Shown here one piece after another: positions 21,934 through 32,268 of a stretch of DNA of 64,000 nt (position 1 is the first letter of the stretch; each line of letters starts with the position of its first letter). The notes beneath the pieces were generated by a model. That model was not told where the DNA came from, ran no database searches, and worked only from the letters and a program-made list of their open reading frames with translations. The DNA is from Setoptus koraiensis (Eukaryota > Arthropoda), in contig CM106586.1 of NCBI GenBank assembly GCA_048013815.1, positions 18,042,001 to 18,106,000 of the forward strand, in the 5' to 3' direction. Position numbers and translations under genes: made by a program.

Positions 21934-22677
21934 TCACGGCAATTCTGCCAGGTCTGCCTGTTCCGACGGCGACGGGGAGCCCTCTCCTGGCGGATCCTCT
22001 GTCGTTTTAGCTTTCTTGTTTTTCTTTATATCGTCCATCATTTGCTCAATGGATCGCTGATCGCGCTTGTTGGCTACAGGCACAAAACCGTACTGCTTGG
22101 CCGGCACGGCAACCCTGGCACCCTCCACGCCGGCCTCATTGCCGATGATCTTGTCATATTTAGCTCGAAATTTGTCCTCGATACCGTCGTCCTTTGCAGA
22201 GGACCTGCTGCTAGTGGTGGCCAACTCGTAGTCCTGCTCTAATTGCTTGAACTTTTCCGGATCATATTTTACATTGTATTTCATGCATTTCAGCTCATCC
22301 TCGCACGGCTCGTAATTCTTTTTCCATATAACACAATGCCTGTCTATTTCTTCAATGCCAAACGAATGTGCAACAATCTCATCTTCGTAATCTTCGCAGA
22401 TTTCGTGAACGACGGTGCGCGACAATTGACACATGGGCTCCAGCTCCAGTTTGATTGTTTCAATTTCGTCGGTGACGGGCGTGCGAACAAATTTTTCAAT
22501 TTTGGCTCTAGTGTCCTTGCGAAACAATTCCATCTGTTCTCTCTGTTTTTTCATCTTTTCGTGGCGTTCCTTTCGCGCCTTCTCCAGCTCGGCTCGCTTC
22601 TTCTCGTCCTTGATAACTGTCTTCTTCACCGAGGGCGGCTTGTCCATCCCGTTCAATATAGAATCCAGCAAATCCAT
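21934..22677 (-). CDS. SPAG7: SPAG7-like R3H-domain protein
   Basis: Single-exon frame of 247 residues, close to the usual 225-230 for sperm-associated antigen 7. The opening MDLLDSILNGMDKPPSVKK matches the SPAG7 start. Residues 22-62 form a charged coiled-coil-like helix. Residues 60-125 are the R3H single-strand nucleic-acid-binding domain, with the R-x3-H signature at R87-H91 (SRTVVHEI) and FGIEEIDRHCVIWKKNY. The conserved C-terminal block KQYGFVPVANKRDQRSIEQ lies at 194-212, followed by a Lys-rich possible nuclear signal (KKNKKAK) and an acidic tail. The vertebrate protein is nuclear, and its biochemical role is poorly known (RNA metabolism or stability has been proposed). No frame damage is seen. 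It lies on the same strand as TOLLIP, with 700 bp between the two genes. Confidence 0.93.
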   Translation of the reverse strand: MDLLDSILNGMDKPPSVKKTVIKDEKKRAELEKARKERHEKMKKQREQMELFRKDTRAKIEKFVRTPVTDEIETIKLELEPMCQLSRTVVHEICEDYEDEIVAHSFGIEEIDRHCVIWKKNYEPCEDELKCMKYNVKYDPEKFKQLEQDYELATTSSRSSAKDDGIEDKFRAKYDKIIGNEAGVEGARVAVPAKQYGFVPVANKRDQRSIEQMMDDIKKNKKAKTTEDPPGEGSPSPSEQADLAELP

Positions 22678-23377
22678 GGCTCTTTCACTGGGTAAGTCTT
22701 TTCGATCGAGGCCAATGAGACTGTTGTGTAATTATGACACTGTTACGCGATATATTATTTAGAAAATCATTCATAAATCTCATTACATTAGCCGCTAATG
22801 ATTGGCGTACGAAATGGGAAACGCGGCATTTCTGTTGCAGCTGATTGCGGTTAACACGACGCACATGTGTTTTTTGTTTACCACAAAATGACGACCGTCG
22901 CATTGCCTGCTGTGCCCAGGTGAAAATAAAGTGTGCGTATAAACACACGCCAGGGCTCGCTTCTCGGCGCATTATTTGTGCAAACTCGTTTCGGTTGCAT
23001 TTTGCCTCATGACATGATGCTCCGGTATATATCCGACAGTGTCGTAAAGAGAAAGAAATCAGATAAGATTGAGTCGTTGAAAAATTTCCGAGAAACGATT
23101 GAAAGAAGCCTCGCAATCGATTGAATATGCAGACAAAAAGACTGTGCTTTAACTATGCGTGTAGCATAGTGTCCCTAAAATTGGGGCTTCATGCCCAATT
23201 CAATAGGGTCACATGCGATAGCTTATCATAGCTTTTGATAGCTTATGAGTTTTTCTTTTCAAACAAAATGCTTATGTATTAAATGGGAATGTCACACACA
23301 CACGCACACACATACACACAAATATCTATTCTTTATACCATATAAGAGCCAGCTTGTATTGATTAAAGTAAGCCTAT
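22678..23377. other. SPAG7 promoter region and TOLLIP 3' flank
   Basis: No separate gene. A minus-strand open frame here (23116-22685) ends just before the SPAG7 ATG and looks like leader sequence without family features. A short imperfect CA tract lies near 23300. No AATAAA was found for TOLLIP. Confidence 0.5.
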
Positions 23378-24430
23378 TTAAGAATCGCTTGAATTTAGGG
23401 CTAAGAGAGCACTTATGGCAAGATTTTTGTCTCCATTGTTGTTCTCAAGAATGGCTTTTATGACTGCCTTGTCTATATTGGGAAACATTTCCGCCAATTG
23501 AGTTACATCCTCGGCGCTGATCGGTTGCTGTTGGGCAAGCGTAGAATTAGGCGAGGGTTGCTGCTGTTGCTGATTTTCTGGATTGTTGGTTATCACTTGC
23601 TGCTGTAAATCAGGACAGGCTTGAATGTAAATTGGCACTTGTGACCCCGAAGAGTTTGTTAAAATAGGTCCATTGTTGGCAACATTGGGAACATACATCA
23701 TTTGGGTCTGCATGCCTCTCAATTGATTGGTGGCCTGCTTATGGGTCACTTTCTTGTGGCTCATCACTAATAAAATAGAGCCCTCTTTGCCCTCGCCCAA
23801 TCTGCCCGAAAGTGGGTACCATCTCTCCACTATAACGCCCTCGAACACTTGCTTTGGTATTGGTGCATGTAACCAGGCGATTTTTTCGTCCGTAGAGAAT
23901 TGTTTTTCATCGTATATTTCCAAATGAAACGAATCTATGCCGGGCTGCAAATGAAAATGAAAAACTCCGTCCCAGCGTGGATTTTTAGCGCCATTTGGGC
24001 AAGTTTGGGTCTCGCAAACACTATGGCCAACTCTTATTTTGCAATAACAGTCCATTCTAAGGAAGCCGTAATTTTTGAATAGATTTGCCTCCACAATAGT
24101 CAAATCCAACATACTGACTTGTCCCGAATGACTAGAGGACGAGCCCATAATGGGGCCAGCTGTTCTTAGTCCAGTTGCTGTTGTACTAGCGACGGCATGC
24201 TGATTAAATGATGAATTGAACGAAGGATCAGAGTGATTGGATGACGATTCTTGGCTAGGCCTCCTGGGCAGCAACAGAAAGTCCGGCGGTAAATTCCTCA
24301 GTTGCTGAACTAAGGTCTTCAGGGATTCCTTATTAACGGTGTTACCACTGGCCCCTGCACCGTGGCCCTGATCCGACGAGGTCGACTGTAAGACGGCCTC
24401 CAGTTGTTTTGGCGTTGTTGTCGACGACAT
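23378..24430 (-). CDS. TOLLIP: Toll-interacting protein (TOLLIP), C2 and CUE domains
   Basis: Single-exon frame of 350 residues (vertebrate TOLLIP is about 274). It is an endosomal ubiquitin-binding adaptor that works with TOM1, sorts ubiquitinated receptors and dampens Toll/IL-1 signalling. Residues 40-55 (LVQQLRNLPPDFLLLP) fit the N-terminal TOM1-binding segment, whose vertebrate form ends ELPQDFLRI. Residues 107-210 form the C2 phosphoinositide-binding domain, with LFKNYGFLRMDCYCKIRVG, NGAKNPRWDGVF, GIDSFHLEIYDE and WYPLSGR. Residues 307-347 form the CUE ubiquitin-binding domain, with the EMFPNID motif at 314 and the terminal leucine-rich helix (ISALLAL). The extra length comes from a Ser-rich segment (60-105) and a Gln/Asn-rich linker (245-305). 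No introns or damage are seen. Confidence 0.96.
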   Translation of the reverse strand: MSSTTTPKQLEAVLQSTSSDQGHGAGASGNTVNKESLKTLVQQLRNLPPDFLLLPRRPSQESSSNHSDPSFNSSFNQHAVASTTATGLRTAGPIMGSSSSHSGQVSMLDLTIVEANLFKNYGFLRMDCYCKIRVGHSVCETQTCPNGAKNPRWDGVFHFHLQPGIDSFHLEIYDEKQFSTDEKIAWLHAPIPKQVFEGVIVERWYPLSGRLGEGKEGSILLVMSHKKVTHKQATNQLRGMQTQMMYVPNVANNGPILTNSSGSQVPIYIQACPDLQQQVITNNPENQQQQQPSPNSTLAQQQPISAEDVTQLAEMFPNIDKAVIKAILENNNGDKNLAISALLALNSSDS

Positions 24431-24972
24431 GCCTACAGATTTGTCCTATCGAAAATGTGTGATCAAACTTGAAATATGTGTCCTTATAATTAGATTTTTG
24501 CACCTCTGAGCGGGCCTGGCCTCATTTCATGTCGCTATCTTCCGATTCCTGTAGACAGTTTATTGTCATGCTGCAACATATGCATACACTCGGCCGCTTT
24601 CGACGATGGTATAAACAACGATTTCGCAGTCAATGCAAATATTTATCAGATGACAGCGATTACAACAAAAACAATGAAAGATCGCCCTGCTGAACAACTG
24701 CAACAAAGCCTAACAATGGCCGCCAAATTTAAAAATCCAAAAAACACTTTCCGAGAATGAAGTTTAGCCGCTTACTTTAGCGTTTGTGATGGCTGCGCCC
24801 TGTTGGCCCCCTGAAGTGAGGCCATGTCACCAAAGACGAGACTCCATACACCAGAGATAGTTTGCGATGACGCTTCGCCTGACGAAAATAGTGGATGGGT
24901 ATATTTGTTCAACGCAAGCAACAGCAAAAATATGTCTCGCAAACTCACGCTAGTGCTAATTTGCTAGTTTCA
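24431..24972. other. Upstream of TOLLIP
   Basis: Presumed promoter and leader of TOLLIP on the minus strand. No gene, repeat or clear core promoter element was identified. Confidence 0.4.
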
Positions 24973-25092
24973 AATCGAAGGCTTCGCAGAAATTGTTTCC
25001 CCTGTCGTCAGACACTTTACATGGACAGATTTGCAGATGAGATACTGTCGAGCGGTATGACAAAATCGCTTGTTAGTTCAATCTCGATCATA
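24973..25092 (-). pseudogene. Decayed fragment of the gene at 26905-27225
   Basis: On the minus strand this segment reads IEIELTSDFVIPLDSI and then breaks up. The segment at 26905-27040 reads IEVELSNFHIPLNSI, followed by the C-terminal tail. Nucleotide identity is also plain (for example ggcttcgcagaaattg and gagcggtat in both). Here the stop codon is lost (TTGA instead of TAA), there are in-frame stops, and a length difference follows the IPL motif. It therefore looks like a partial, non-functional duplicate of the last exon of that gene, about 1.9 kb away in the same orientation. Confidence 0.7.
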
Positions 25093-25272
25093 CAGTCTGG
25101 AAAGCGCGATTCGATCTATATACTCTCTATATCGCTATATCGCCAGCTAGCTGTTACGTCATGCTGCTGCATTTTAAGGTCAAGCGGCTTGTTCATGAGA
25201 ATTCTTTCGCCGGCGATCGTCGAAGCTAACGACTGATTGCGACAAGGCGACAGTTAACGGATGAAAGATATA

Positions 25273-25278
25273 TTTATT
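25273..25278 (-). terminator. Polyadenylation signal of the small membrane protein gene
   Basis: AATAAA on the minus strand 113 nt past the stop codon at 25391. Confidence 0.45.
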
Positions 25279-25390
25279 TAAATTTAAAATGAAATCGTAT
25301 TCTAAAGTTTTCTGGTCGAGCCTCACATGAGATGTTAGTGGGGCATATTGTTGTTGCTGTTGCCGATGTTGTTGCTCAATGTTGAGCCAT

Positions 25391-25762
25391 CTATCGCTGG
25401 TCAACGGGATTGGAAGTGGCGCGCTTTGTTGCGCAACTATTATGATGATAGGGTCCATTGTGTATCCTGTTGATACATTTGATTGGCAATTGGACAGTGG
25501 TGAGAAGAATACTCATTAGGTTAATTGCACACGAGCAACAAATTGCGAATGGCTCTAGTAGTACGTAAAATAATCCAAATATCATAGCCAATGGATAGGC
25601 GACAAATACGAGTAACAAAAGCCAGCCCAGTGTCCAAAACAATACGACTAGCTTAGATGATTGGCTGGATGTTTGGTTCAAATCGATTGAAGTTTGATCG
25701 CCGGTGGGATTGGTCAGGCTGCCAGCGGGTGTCATTGTTTGCTGCTGTGAGATTATTACCAT
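25391..25762 (-). CDS. Small membrane protein, 123 residues
   Basis: Single-exon frame with ATG at 25762 (a second Met at residue 10 is possible). Residues 1-36 are polar and Ser/Thr/Gln-rich. Residues 38-70 are a long hydrophobic segment (FWTLGWLLLLVFVAYPLAM onwards) and 71-91 a second, Cys-containing one, followed by VQLPIKCINRIHNG and a basic tail. The Pro/VQLP-x-x-C arrangement resembles, from memory, small two-segment membrane proteins found across arthropods, but I cannot name the family. The leader contains a CA microsatellite (about 25767-25790). A true small gene seems likely because the frame spans conserved-looking hydrophobic blocks in non-repetitive sequence. No function is proposed. 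Confidence 0.6.
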   Translation of the reverse strand: MVIISQQQTMTPAGSLTNPTGDQTSIDLNQTSSQSSKLVVLFWTLGWLLLLVFVAYPLAMIFGLFYVLLEPFAICCSCAINLMSILLTTVQLPIKCINRIHNGPYHHNSCATKRATSNPVDQR

Positions 25763-26807
25763 TTGTTGTGTGTGTGTGTGTGTGTGTATATATAATAACT
25801 ATGAAACAGTAATATTAATAAGACAACGATCAATTAAATAAAGGATTTTTGGGTTCAATCGCAGCAGCCATTTGCAGCAGCTTGGCGAATAATGTGAGCG
25901 CGAAGACATAGAGTAACAACGCAGTGTTGTCATGACATACGTAATGGTTTTACATGATTCGCGAGTTATTTGCAGCCAACTCAACTTGTCGTGTTGATCT
26001 CGTTGATTGGATGATGTGTGAAATGAATCAAGACCCTATGTAACACCTAGCCGAGTAGTCGCCATTCTTGCACATTTTACCACAGGCACCCGCCTACACA
26101 GGCAAAGAAACTAGATGAAATTGTGGCAAAGTGTCGCCGAGATGCAGCACGTAAAATTCACAGTTGTTGCAAATAGCAAATAGCAAATATAAATGGCAAG
26201 TTGGAAGCGATATTGTAATGGAGCATGCATCTTATTCGCATGTCTTTCCTGTTTATACTTCTCATTCATTTGCACTGTTGTTGTTGTTGTTATATTTTGT
26301 ACATCTCTTTGCGGGACAAGAAATGCGCAACGTAGACACAATTGGCTGTGATTTGTTCCATTGTATTGTTCAATGTCTGACACAACTGAAATTATCCAAC
26401 AACAAACTCAATTTAAATATGTGTGTGCCAGTGTGAATTGTTGTCGTTGTTGTTGTTGTTGCTGTTGTCTTGTTGCATAATTTGATGATAAAATTTGTGT
26501 CATGTGCACGGCGAAAACGATTTGTGGCGGTTAAACTAGCATGGATATTATGTAATAAATGAAGGAATTATCATGACTAGGCAACGAGAGGAAAACAACC
26601 AACCAGAACATCACACACACACACACACTTTGTGTCACATTGGCGACGGTGAAAACGACAGACAAAAACAGAGCGAGAGCGAGAGAGAGAGTATGCGAAA
26701 ATGCCTCAATCTCATTATCATCATTCAGAGCAATTTAAGATGAATGAACAGTTTCCGAGATTAATAATGATAAATTGCGCGCTCATACACACGCAACTAA
26801 TCTGTTG
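25763..26807. other. Intergenic, AT-rich
   Basis: Contains a GT tract at about 25767-25790 just above the small membrane protein gene, and short GTT/TTG tracts near 26280 and 26440. No gene is supported. Confidence 0.45.
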
Positions 26808-26813
26808 TTTATT
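26808..26813 (-). terminator. Polyadenylation signal of the gene ending at 26905
   Basis: AATAAA on the minus strand, 92 nt after the stop codon. Confidence 0.4.
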
Positions 26814-26904
26814 TCATTGTCTTGCCAACGCAAGCATATAAATACATAAATAAATATATCTCGCCAACACAGGCCAGTGTTGCAGCTAGTATTAAATTAG
26901 AGTC

Positions 26905-27225
26905 TTAAATCGGAGGCTTCGCAGAAATTGTCGTCCGACTCTTCACATAGACAGATTTCCGTTTGATGGTGTTGGCCGGCACGAGGATACTGTTGAGCGG
27001 TATATGGAAATTGCTTAGTTCAACCTCGATCAACGTCGATGGGTCGTCGTCGGTCAACGGGTCGCTGGAGCGACTTGGAGTCGGCGTGTAGTCAACCAAC
27101 TTCCTATCCATGCTTGATAGCTTCTCTTTTTTCACATTCATGGTTATGTCGAGCTTGATGTGTCTGTCTAGCCTCGTTGGTCCCACGGCAAATGTGTGAC
27201 TGGCCCAAATGGTTGAAATAAATGC
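26905..27225 (-). CDS. Last exon of an unrecognised gene (partial)
   Basis: An acceptor with a good pyrimidine tract (caactttttcag|g) opens a 106-codon frame to TAA. It begins AFISTIWASHTFAVGPTRLD, which could be the end of a membrane segment. It continues through a polar stretch with KKEKLSSMDRKLVDYTPTPS and an acidic DDDPSTLIEVELSNFHIPL, and ends KRKSVYVKSRTTISAKPPI. The serine/proline-rich middle suggests a cytoplasmic regulatory tail. The upstream exons were not found: the reading frame closes just above the acceptor, and the next 400 bp on this strand give no convincing exon in phase. That part of it was once copied (fragment at 24973-25092) supports a real gene. Confidence 0.55.
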   Translation of the reverse strand, partial: AFISTIWASHTFAVGPTRLDRHIKLDITMNVKKEKLSSMDRKLVDYTPTPSRSSDPLTDDDPSTLIEVELSNFHIPLNSILVPANTIKRKSVYVKSRTTISAKPPI

Positions 27226-27885
27226 CTGAAAAAGTTGAATTATAAATCAATAAATCACAATAGATCGGTGAGGGTGTGAAGCCAGCTCGAGCATGTTTGT
27301 TGCGGCACGAATACATTATTTTTACAATGTTAGTGAAAATATGCAAGCCACTTGCTCAACGTGCTTTCACAATTGTCAGTATGTCCACAAATGAATGAAT
27401 TCACGCGTGAATAGTTCACTAGTGCCAATAAACTGATGTGATTGATTGTCTCACCATCTATCCAGCATCCAGCCAGCATCCAGCCACCAACAGGTATAAA
27501 TATTTAATTGGAAATACCGCCGAAATACGCCGTGCTCACCATACTCCGAGCAATATGATGTGAGCAATATAATGGCTGTGCGAAAACCATAACAATCAAT
27601 GTGAGTAATCAATTGTAATCAACAAACTATCACTGATGACTTATCAAAAATAAGTCATCAGTGATAGTTTGACTGGCTCTCACCGGTGTCGCTACGATAT
27701 CATGACGATACCAGACGAGACACCCGATGTAATGTCTACCTGGTAATGCCAGCTGACTGGTATCACGACAGATCCACCATGCTACAGATTTAATTAGAGC
27801 AATGCGACATCGTAAAATTGGCTGGTTCAAGATTTTCAACCACCAACTTAAAGGTTGCTGGTTAAAAATCTTAAAATGGTTAGAG
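27226..27885. other. Intergenic or intronic, with a hairpin
   Basis: May include upstream exons of the gene ending at 26905, but none could be identified. A perfect 21-bp-arm hairpin lies at 27624-27670. Weak LINE-like sequence precedes 27886. Confidence 0.4.
27624..27670. repeat. Perfect hairpin, 21-bp arms, 5-nt loop
   Basis: The left arm aaactatcactgatgactta (plus t) and its exact reverse complement flank caaaa. It lies 215 bp left of a LINE relic, but no link is evident. Confidence 0.9.
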
Positions 27886-28035
27886 GGCGTGCACGCCGTG
27901 CGGATCCGCTCGGGTTACAACGCTCACCTGGTGGAGGTAAATGATGAATCATCATTGATGATGCCTTGTGTGAACTGTCACAGCCTCGAACACTTGTTGA
28001 TTGTGTCGTGCGTCTGCGAATGCGTAAATTTCTAA
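27886..28035 (+). mobile_element. LINE relic, C-terminal end of a reverse-transcriptase ORF
   Basis: The 49-codon plus-strand frame reads GVHAVRIRSGYNAHLVEV, then CVNCHSLEHLLIVSC and a stop. The R-x-R-S/T-G-Y/H-N motif followed about 20 residues later by C-x2-C-x5-H-x5-C is the usual end of Jockey/R1/I-type LINE proteins, after the reverse transcriptase. Sequence upstream (27740-27880) shows only broken hints (WYHDRSTMLQI) with several stops, so this is a 5'-truncated, inactive copy. No poly-A tail or target-site duplication was recognised. Confidence 0.5.
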
Positions 28036-28830
28036 ATAAAAACCATCTTCATACCTGTTTAGTTACCCACAAAACAGTGTGTAACCTAGACTCCAGGCGT
28101 CGCAACAAATACCACAAATACCCACATACCAGTATCGTTGTCCGATGCGTCAAACTTCGACAACATGAATTCTAGATTTTTCTGTTGGTATCCACATGCT
28201 GTTATTCGTTGTTTGTTGTGTTTGTAAACAAGAAAAGACGACATTAGAAAACTTTTCCTCCAATTTTGCTGTCCAATTTTGCGCTTAAAACGGTTGTCTG
28301 GACAGATTAAACTGACAGAATCAGAGGCTAACGGAAAGCGGGGCCCATGAGAAAAATGCTCGGTCCTTGGCATGAAATGACAGTGCACAATGAAGATTGA
28401 ATACAATCTAAGTCTGGGTTTCGTCATCTTTCTTGGAGCATTGTTCATTATTGATTCATGCATTTTATGATCGAAATAGTTTTAGTTCGAGCTGTGCCTT
28501 TACATCTTTTACAAGAGCTTTTCCAATCTTTTGCGTGGATTGGCTTGAAAAACGAGGGCAGAACAAAACCAGCACAATTAGAGCGACAGATAAATAGATC
28601 AACCATCCTTCGATACGATCTAAGTGGATCAATTACACATTCTATGCAACAGTATGCTTTTGTTTGCGACTAGGAATGCGATAGAGTGCTAGAGAGTGAT
28701 AGAGATAGATGAATTCACATTGACATGGGCAAATTTTCTATTTGAGATGGATACAGATCGTCGCGCAAATAGAATGAAATTAGTTTGTTGTTGTTGTTGT
28801 TGTTGTTGTATCAGGTTTAAATTGATTGAA
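28036..28830. other. 3' flank of MFSD6-like gene A
   Basis: No gene is supported. Open frames on both strands lack features. A (GTT)n tract lies at about 28785-28809. Confidence 0.45.
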
Positions 28831-28836
28831 TTTATT
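28831..28836 (-). terminator. Polyadenylation signal overlapping the stop codon of MFSD6-like gene A
   Basis: The last codon and stop of the gene read AAATAAATT on the minus strand, so an AATAAA overlaps the TAA. No other AATAAA was seen in the next 300 nt, which suggests an unusually short 3' leader. Confidence 0.4.
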
Positions 28837-30966
28837 TCGACGCTATCCGTCGCTTGAAATGTATGTAACAATAGAAATCAATGAGCACATTTATGAGACC
28901 GGCACCTGTTGCAAACAATGACGCGCAAAGCCACAAAGTCTCATAGTCGTATGAGTAACTTATGCAACCTCCCAGACAGGCCCCTATGGATAATCCCAGA
29001 CCCTGAAAGCAGGCACAACATATCGCGGGCATGGTGGCTCTGACGGAATTTTTAATCTTATTTGAATCCTCTACACTTTTGACAATGCCCAATTTTGTGA
29101 ATTCTGGTATGAATTCGGCCGCATATAGCGAATATTTGAGGCCCACCTCTGTCAGTACACAATAGAAGAGGGCCCAATTTATTCCTTGTAAAATTTCCAC
29201 CACCAGTATAAATCTGAGATCTAGCCAGGCGTGAAACCATATGAAGGCATTGTAAGATATGTATCTCAGAGCAAAGGCAAACATGCTGAGACTCACTGAC
29301 GAGGACAGGCCCAGAGTTGCGATTATCCTGGGCGATATTATGTAAAAGGGTGCCTCGCCCACTAGATTCTGGAAGATCATTATGAGCCCGGATAATAGAG
29401 CGAATGTGTGCTGGTCGAATTTGCTTAAAAAAACGAAAAAGAAATACATGTTTAGGGCGCTCAGTATTCCATTGCTTATAAACAGCAGCAAAAACTTGAT
29501 TAACGACGGATGTGCTCTTGTAATCATGAACAGCATCTTGACAGTGAAAGAAAAACTGCCAATATACTCGCTATCGGCACTGTTGTCTGGCCCCAATTTT
29601 AAAATCTTATTTCTTTCCGTGCCAAATTGCGCTTTTCCGTTTGCCACAATTGGTAACAATTCGCCATTGACAACACCGCAACAAAATGCTTCATTCACCA
29701 GCGGCGCCACATTGTTTCGGTTATGTAACTGTAACAAATCGGACACTAGCAGCTCGTTGGTGGCGTCATTTGTCAACACAAAATCATTGGCTTGATATGG
29801 CGATTTTCCATTCGGCGCCGATGGGATTTTGGCATGGGCACAGGCACGGGATATTGTGGTTTTGTCGGTCAAATCAAACTGTTGCAAACACAATCTAGAA
29901 TCGACGCCAATAACAATATTGGGCGACACCGCGGTTGCTGATATACACTTTAGCTCGCTCTCATAGTTGCCTATTTTGTTTCTTCGTCTCAGTCCCCTTC
30001 GAAAGTATTTGAATTTTATCAGCACGTTGGCCAGTTCGTCCAGGCGAATACACTTGTCATGGTCATCTTTTTCATCGGTGCATATTTCCTGGCTCAAATC
30101 AAACGGTTCGTCGCTTGTCCAGCAGCTCACAATTGACAGATTTATCGCCGAAAACAAGACGCCCAACATGAGTGTTGGCGCCAACAGTGGCAGCCAATCT
30201 ATTGTGTTGAGCAAAGTCTGTACTAATGAACAAAACGCCGTTCCTATGGCGCCCCAAATTCTCAGTGAACCGTAAGAAACTTTGGCCAGTTTCGCCATGT
30301 TAATAGTGAGTGCGTCACCCAGAGATTCAGTTAAACTAATTGAATTGCTTGTAAATGTCATGAATACACAGACGAAATACCACAGGTAGTGATCGCCGTG
30401 CTCTGTTCCAGTATGCAATTGGTGCTGGTCGCTTGTATCACTAAAGTTGTCTATTGTGGTAGTTGTTGAATTATGAAAATGCTCATCGTCTATTTGGTCC
30501 TCCATTAGCGAGGATATTATAAGATTTTCTTTTGCGAAAAATGACAGAACAACAAAACTCAATATGCCCAGGGTTGTCACTAAAGAACTAATTACTAGCA
30601 TCCTTCTATGGGCCGCTTTGCCGTCCGCATAGGCGCAATATATTGGCCCGATAATTGTCTCGAAAATACTCAGACATGCCTCCAGTGTTCCGAAGGTTCT
30701 CTCTGAGGCCAATCCATAGCGAATCGCTATCACTCCTTGATAACTAGATGATGCACGATGATGGCAAATGAATAATTTATGGGAAATAATTTCGTTTAGA
30801 ATAATGACTGAAAATGCTGCAGATAACCGGAAGAAAAAAAAAATGTGCGCACACCCTTGATATTGGCACATTCAGATTTTCAGGCACGCTCCAAAACTTA
30901 CGGTATGAAGCAACTGATGAGACCAAAGAATTGGAAATTGAATAATTTGATGACCAGAGTATTCAT
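28832..30966 (-). CDS. MFSD6-like major facilitator protein A, two exons
   Basis: Exon 1 is 30902-30966 and exon 2 is 28832-30743, with a 158-bp intron (acc|gtaagt...catctag|t, phase 2), giving 658 residues. The spliced start MNTLVIKLFNFQFFGLISC is the first membrane helix, joined as FIP|YQGVIAIRYGLASERTFG. The open frame runs on into the intron above 30743, but that part reads as intron. The protein fits the MFS_1-like (MFSD6) transporter family: N-terminal helices with FETIIGPIYCAYADGKAAHRR, the usual loop-2/3 charged motif; a long cytoplasmic loop in the middle; then KMLFMITRAHPSLIKFLLLF, GEAPFYII, VEILQGINWALFYCVLTE and RATMPAICCACFQGLGLSIG, which parallel the MFSD6 LQGFTFGLFY and ATMQGLVGG blocks. 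The substrate is unknown. It is divergent from gene B, 1.3 kb away. Confidence 0.85.
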
Positions 30967-32268
30967 CTTCTAGAGCAATGAGACCAAATTGTATATTATT
31001 AATTTTTAATGGTGACTAATTATTTCTATTTTACAACCTCATGCCCACACTGCTGCTGTCAGCGTGTGTCTAGTTTGTCGTGTCGCAATCATTATCAGTG
31101 CGATAAGTAGAAAATGATTAAAAGTTAAAAGAATGCAAAGTTCAAACATTCTGTTATCGGATGTCGAGCCGTGGGATAATCCGCATTGAATTTACTATTT
31201 GACTAATCAGACATTGAAAGCTCACTGAGCTCCGCAACCGCCCTTGACTGATTTCATCATGTTAATTCTACCTCTTATGCGTCTAGGAAGGAACCAACAG
31301 GACAAAAAAAAAACAACACTATTCCATGCGAAAGTTTGCATAGTTATATCGCCTCTTCTGGAAATTTTGGCTCGTGTCGTTACCACTACCTTCTCTATCT
31401 TTCAAATTGATTTTGGCGCAGCTACTGTGTTAAAATGTGTGGATAATTAGTTGATGGATTTTGTCATTGATCAAGTGGCTGATGGGCTCTATCAACCGGG
31501 GCCCTTGCTCATTGGGGTATCTTTGATTAGCGAGCAAACAGAAGGATTTACATTTTTGATCTAGCAATTTCGGGTTTTTATTTTGCACAGAGTACATGAG
31601 TAAATGAGAAAATTTACTGAATCAAATCGAAGAATCTTCTGCTAGCGAGACATCGATCAATGATTATGATAGAAAATTTTCGCAAGATTTGCATCATATA
31701 TCATCTATACACCTAAACCACCGAGGGCGCATTTTTTTTCTTCTTTGCGGATATAACGCGTTCACAACAGGAAAAAAGCAGCAGGCGAACGCGCACTAAT
31801 AAGAATGGCAAATCTTTTAATGATTCGAGAAGTAACGACGAAGGACATAGGGACGAAGGACAAAATCCTTGTTACTCGACACTCGTGCAAGATTTCGGAA
31901 TTCAATGGAAGTTGTTTTATGGGAAAGTATCTCACAATTGGAAGAGGTCATAGGTTCCATTTGAAAGTGAGGTACGCTGGTCGGGCATGGCTGACAATTT
32001 TCATGACCTTATCATGTGGATAATCAGCTGTGGCGCGACACGATCACTCGCTCTTGATAAAGCTCGATCAAACTTGATAATAGTCAATGCAACTAATTTG
32101 CTTTAATTTCGAGGCGGAATCCTTCTCATTCTCAACATGCTTCACTGGTATTTATAAATATTCATTTTCATTACAATAATTGATATATTTAGTGGACCGT
32201 GATTTAATAGTGAAATTGTACATAGACTGTCGGACGAGGCGAGGGACAAGTATTCACAGCTCAACAAG
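30967..32268. other. Shared upstream region of the two MFSD6-like genes
   Basis: 1.3 kb between divergent starts, so both promoters should lie here. Open frames at 31244-31450 and 31805-32023 have no family features. The frame of gene B stays open upstream of its ATG to about 32199, so a further 5' exon cannot be excluded. Confidence 0.45.

Noticed and set aside
28086-28463. 125-codon minus-strand frame below the MFSD6-like gene
   Set aside because: No domain or signal. It overlaps the LINE-adjacent sequence and the 3' flank of the transporter gene.
30744-30871. Open frame MCQYQGCAHIFFFF as the N-terminus of MFSD6-like gene A
   Set aside because: It lies in the 158-bp intron. The spliced start at 30966 gives a proper first helix and matches the phase of gene B.
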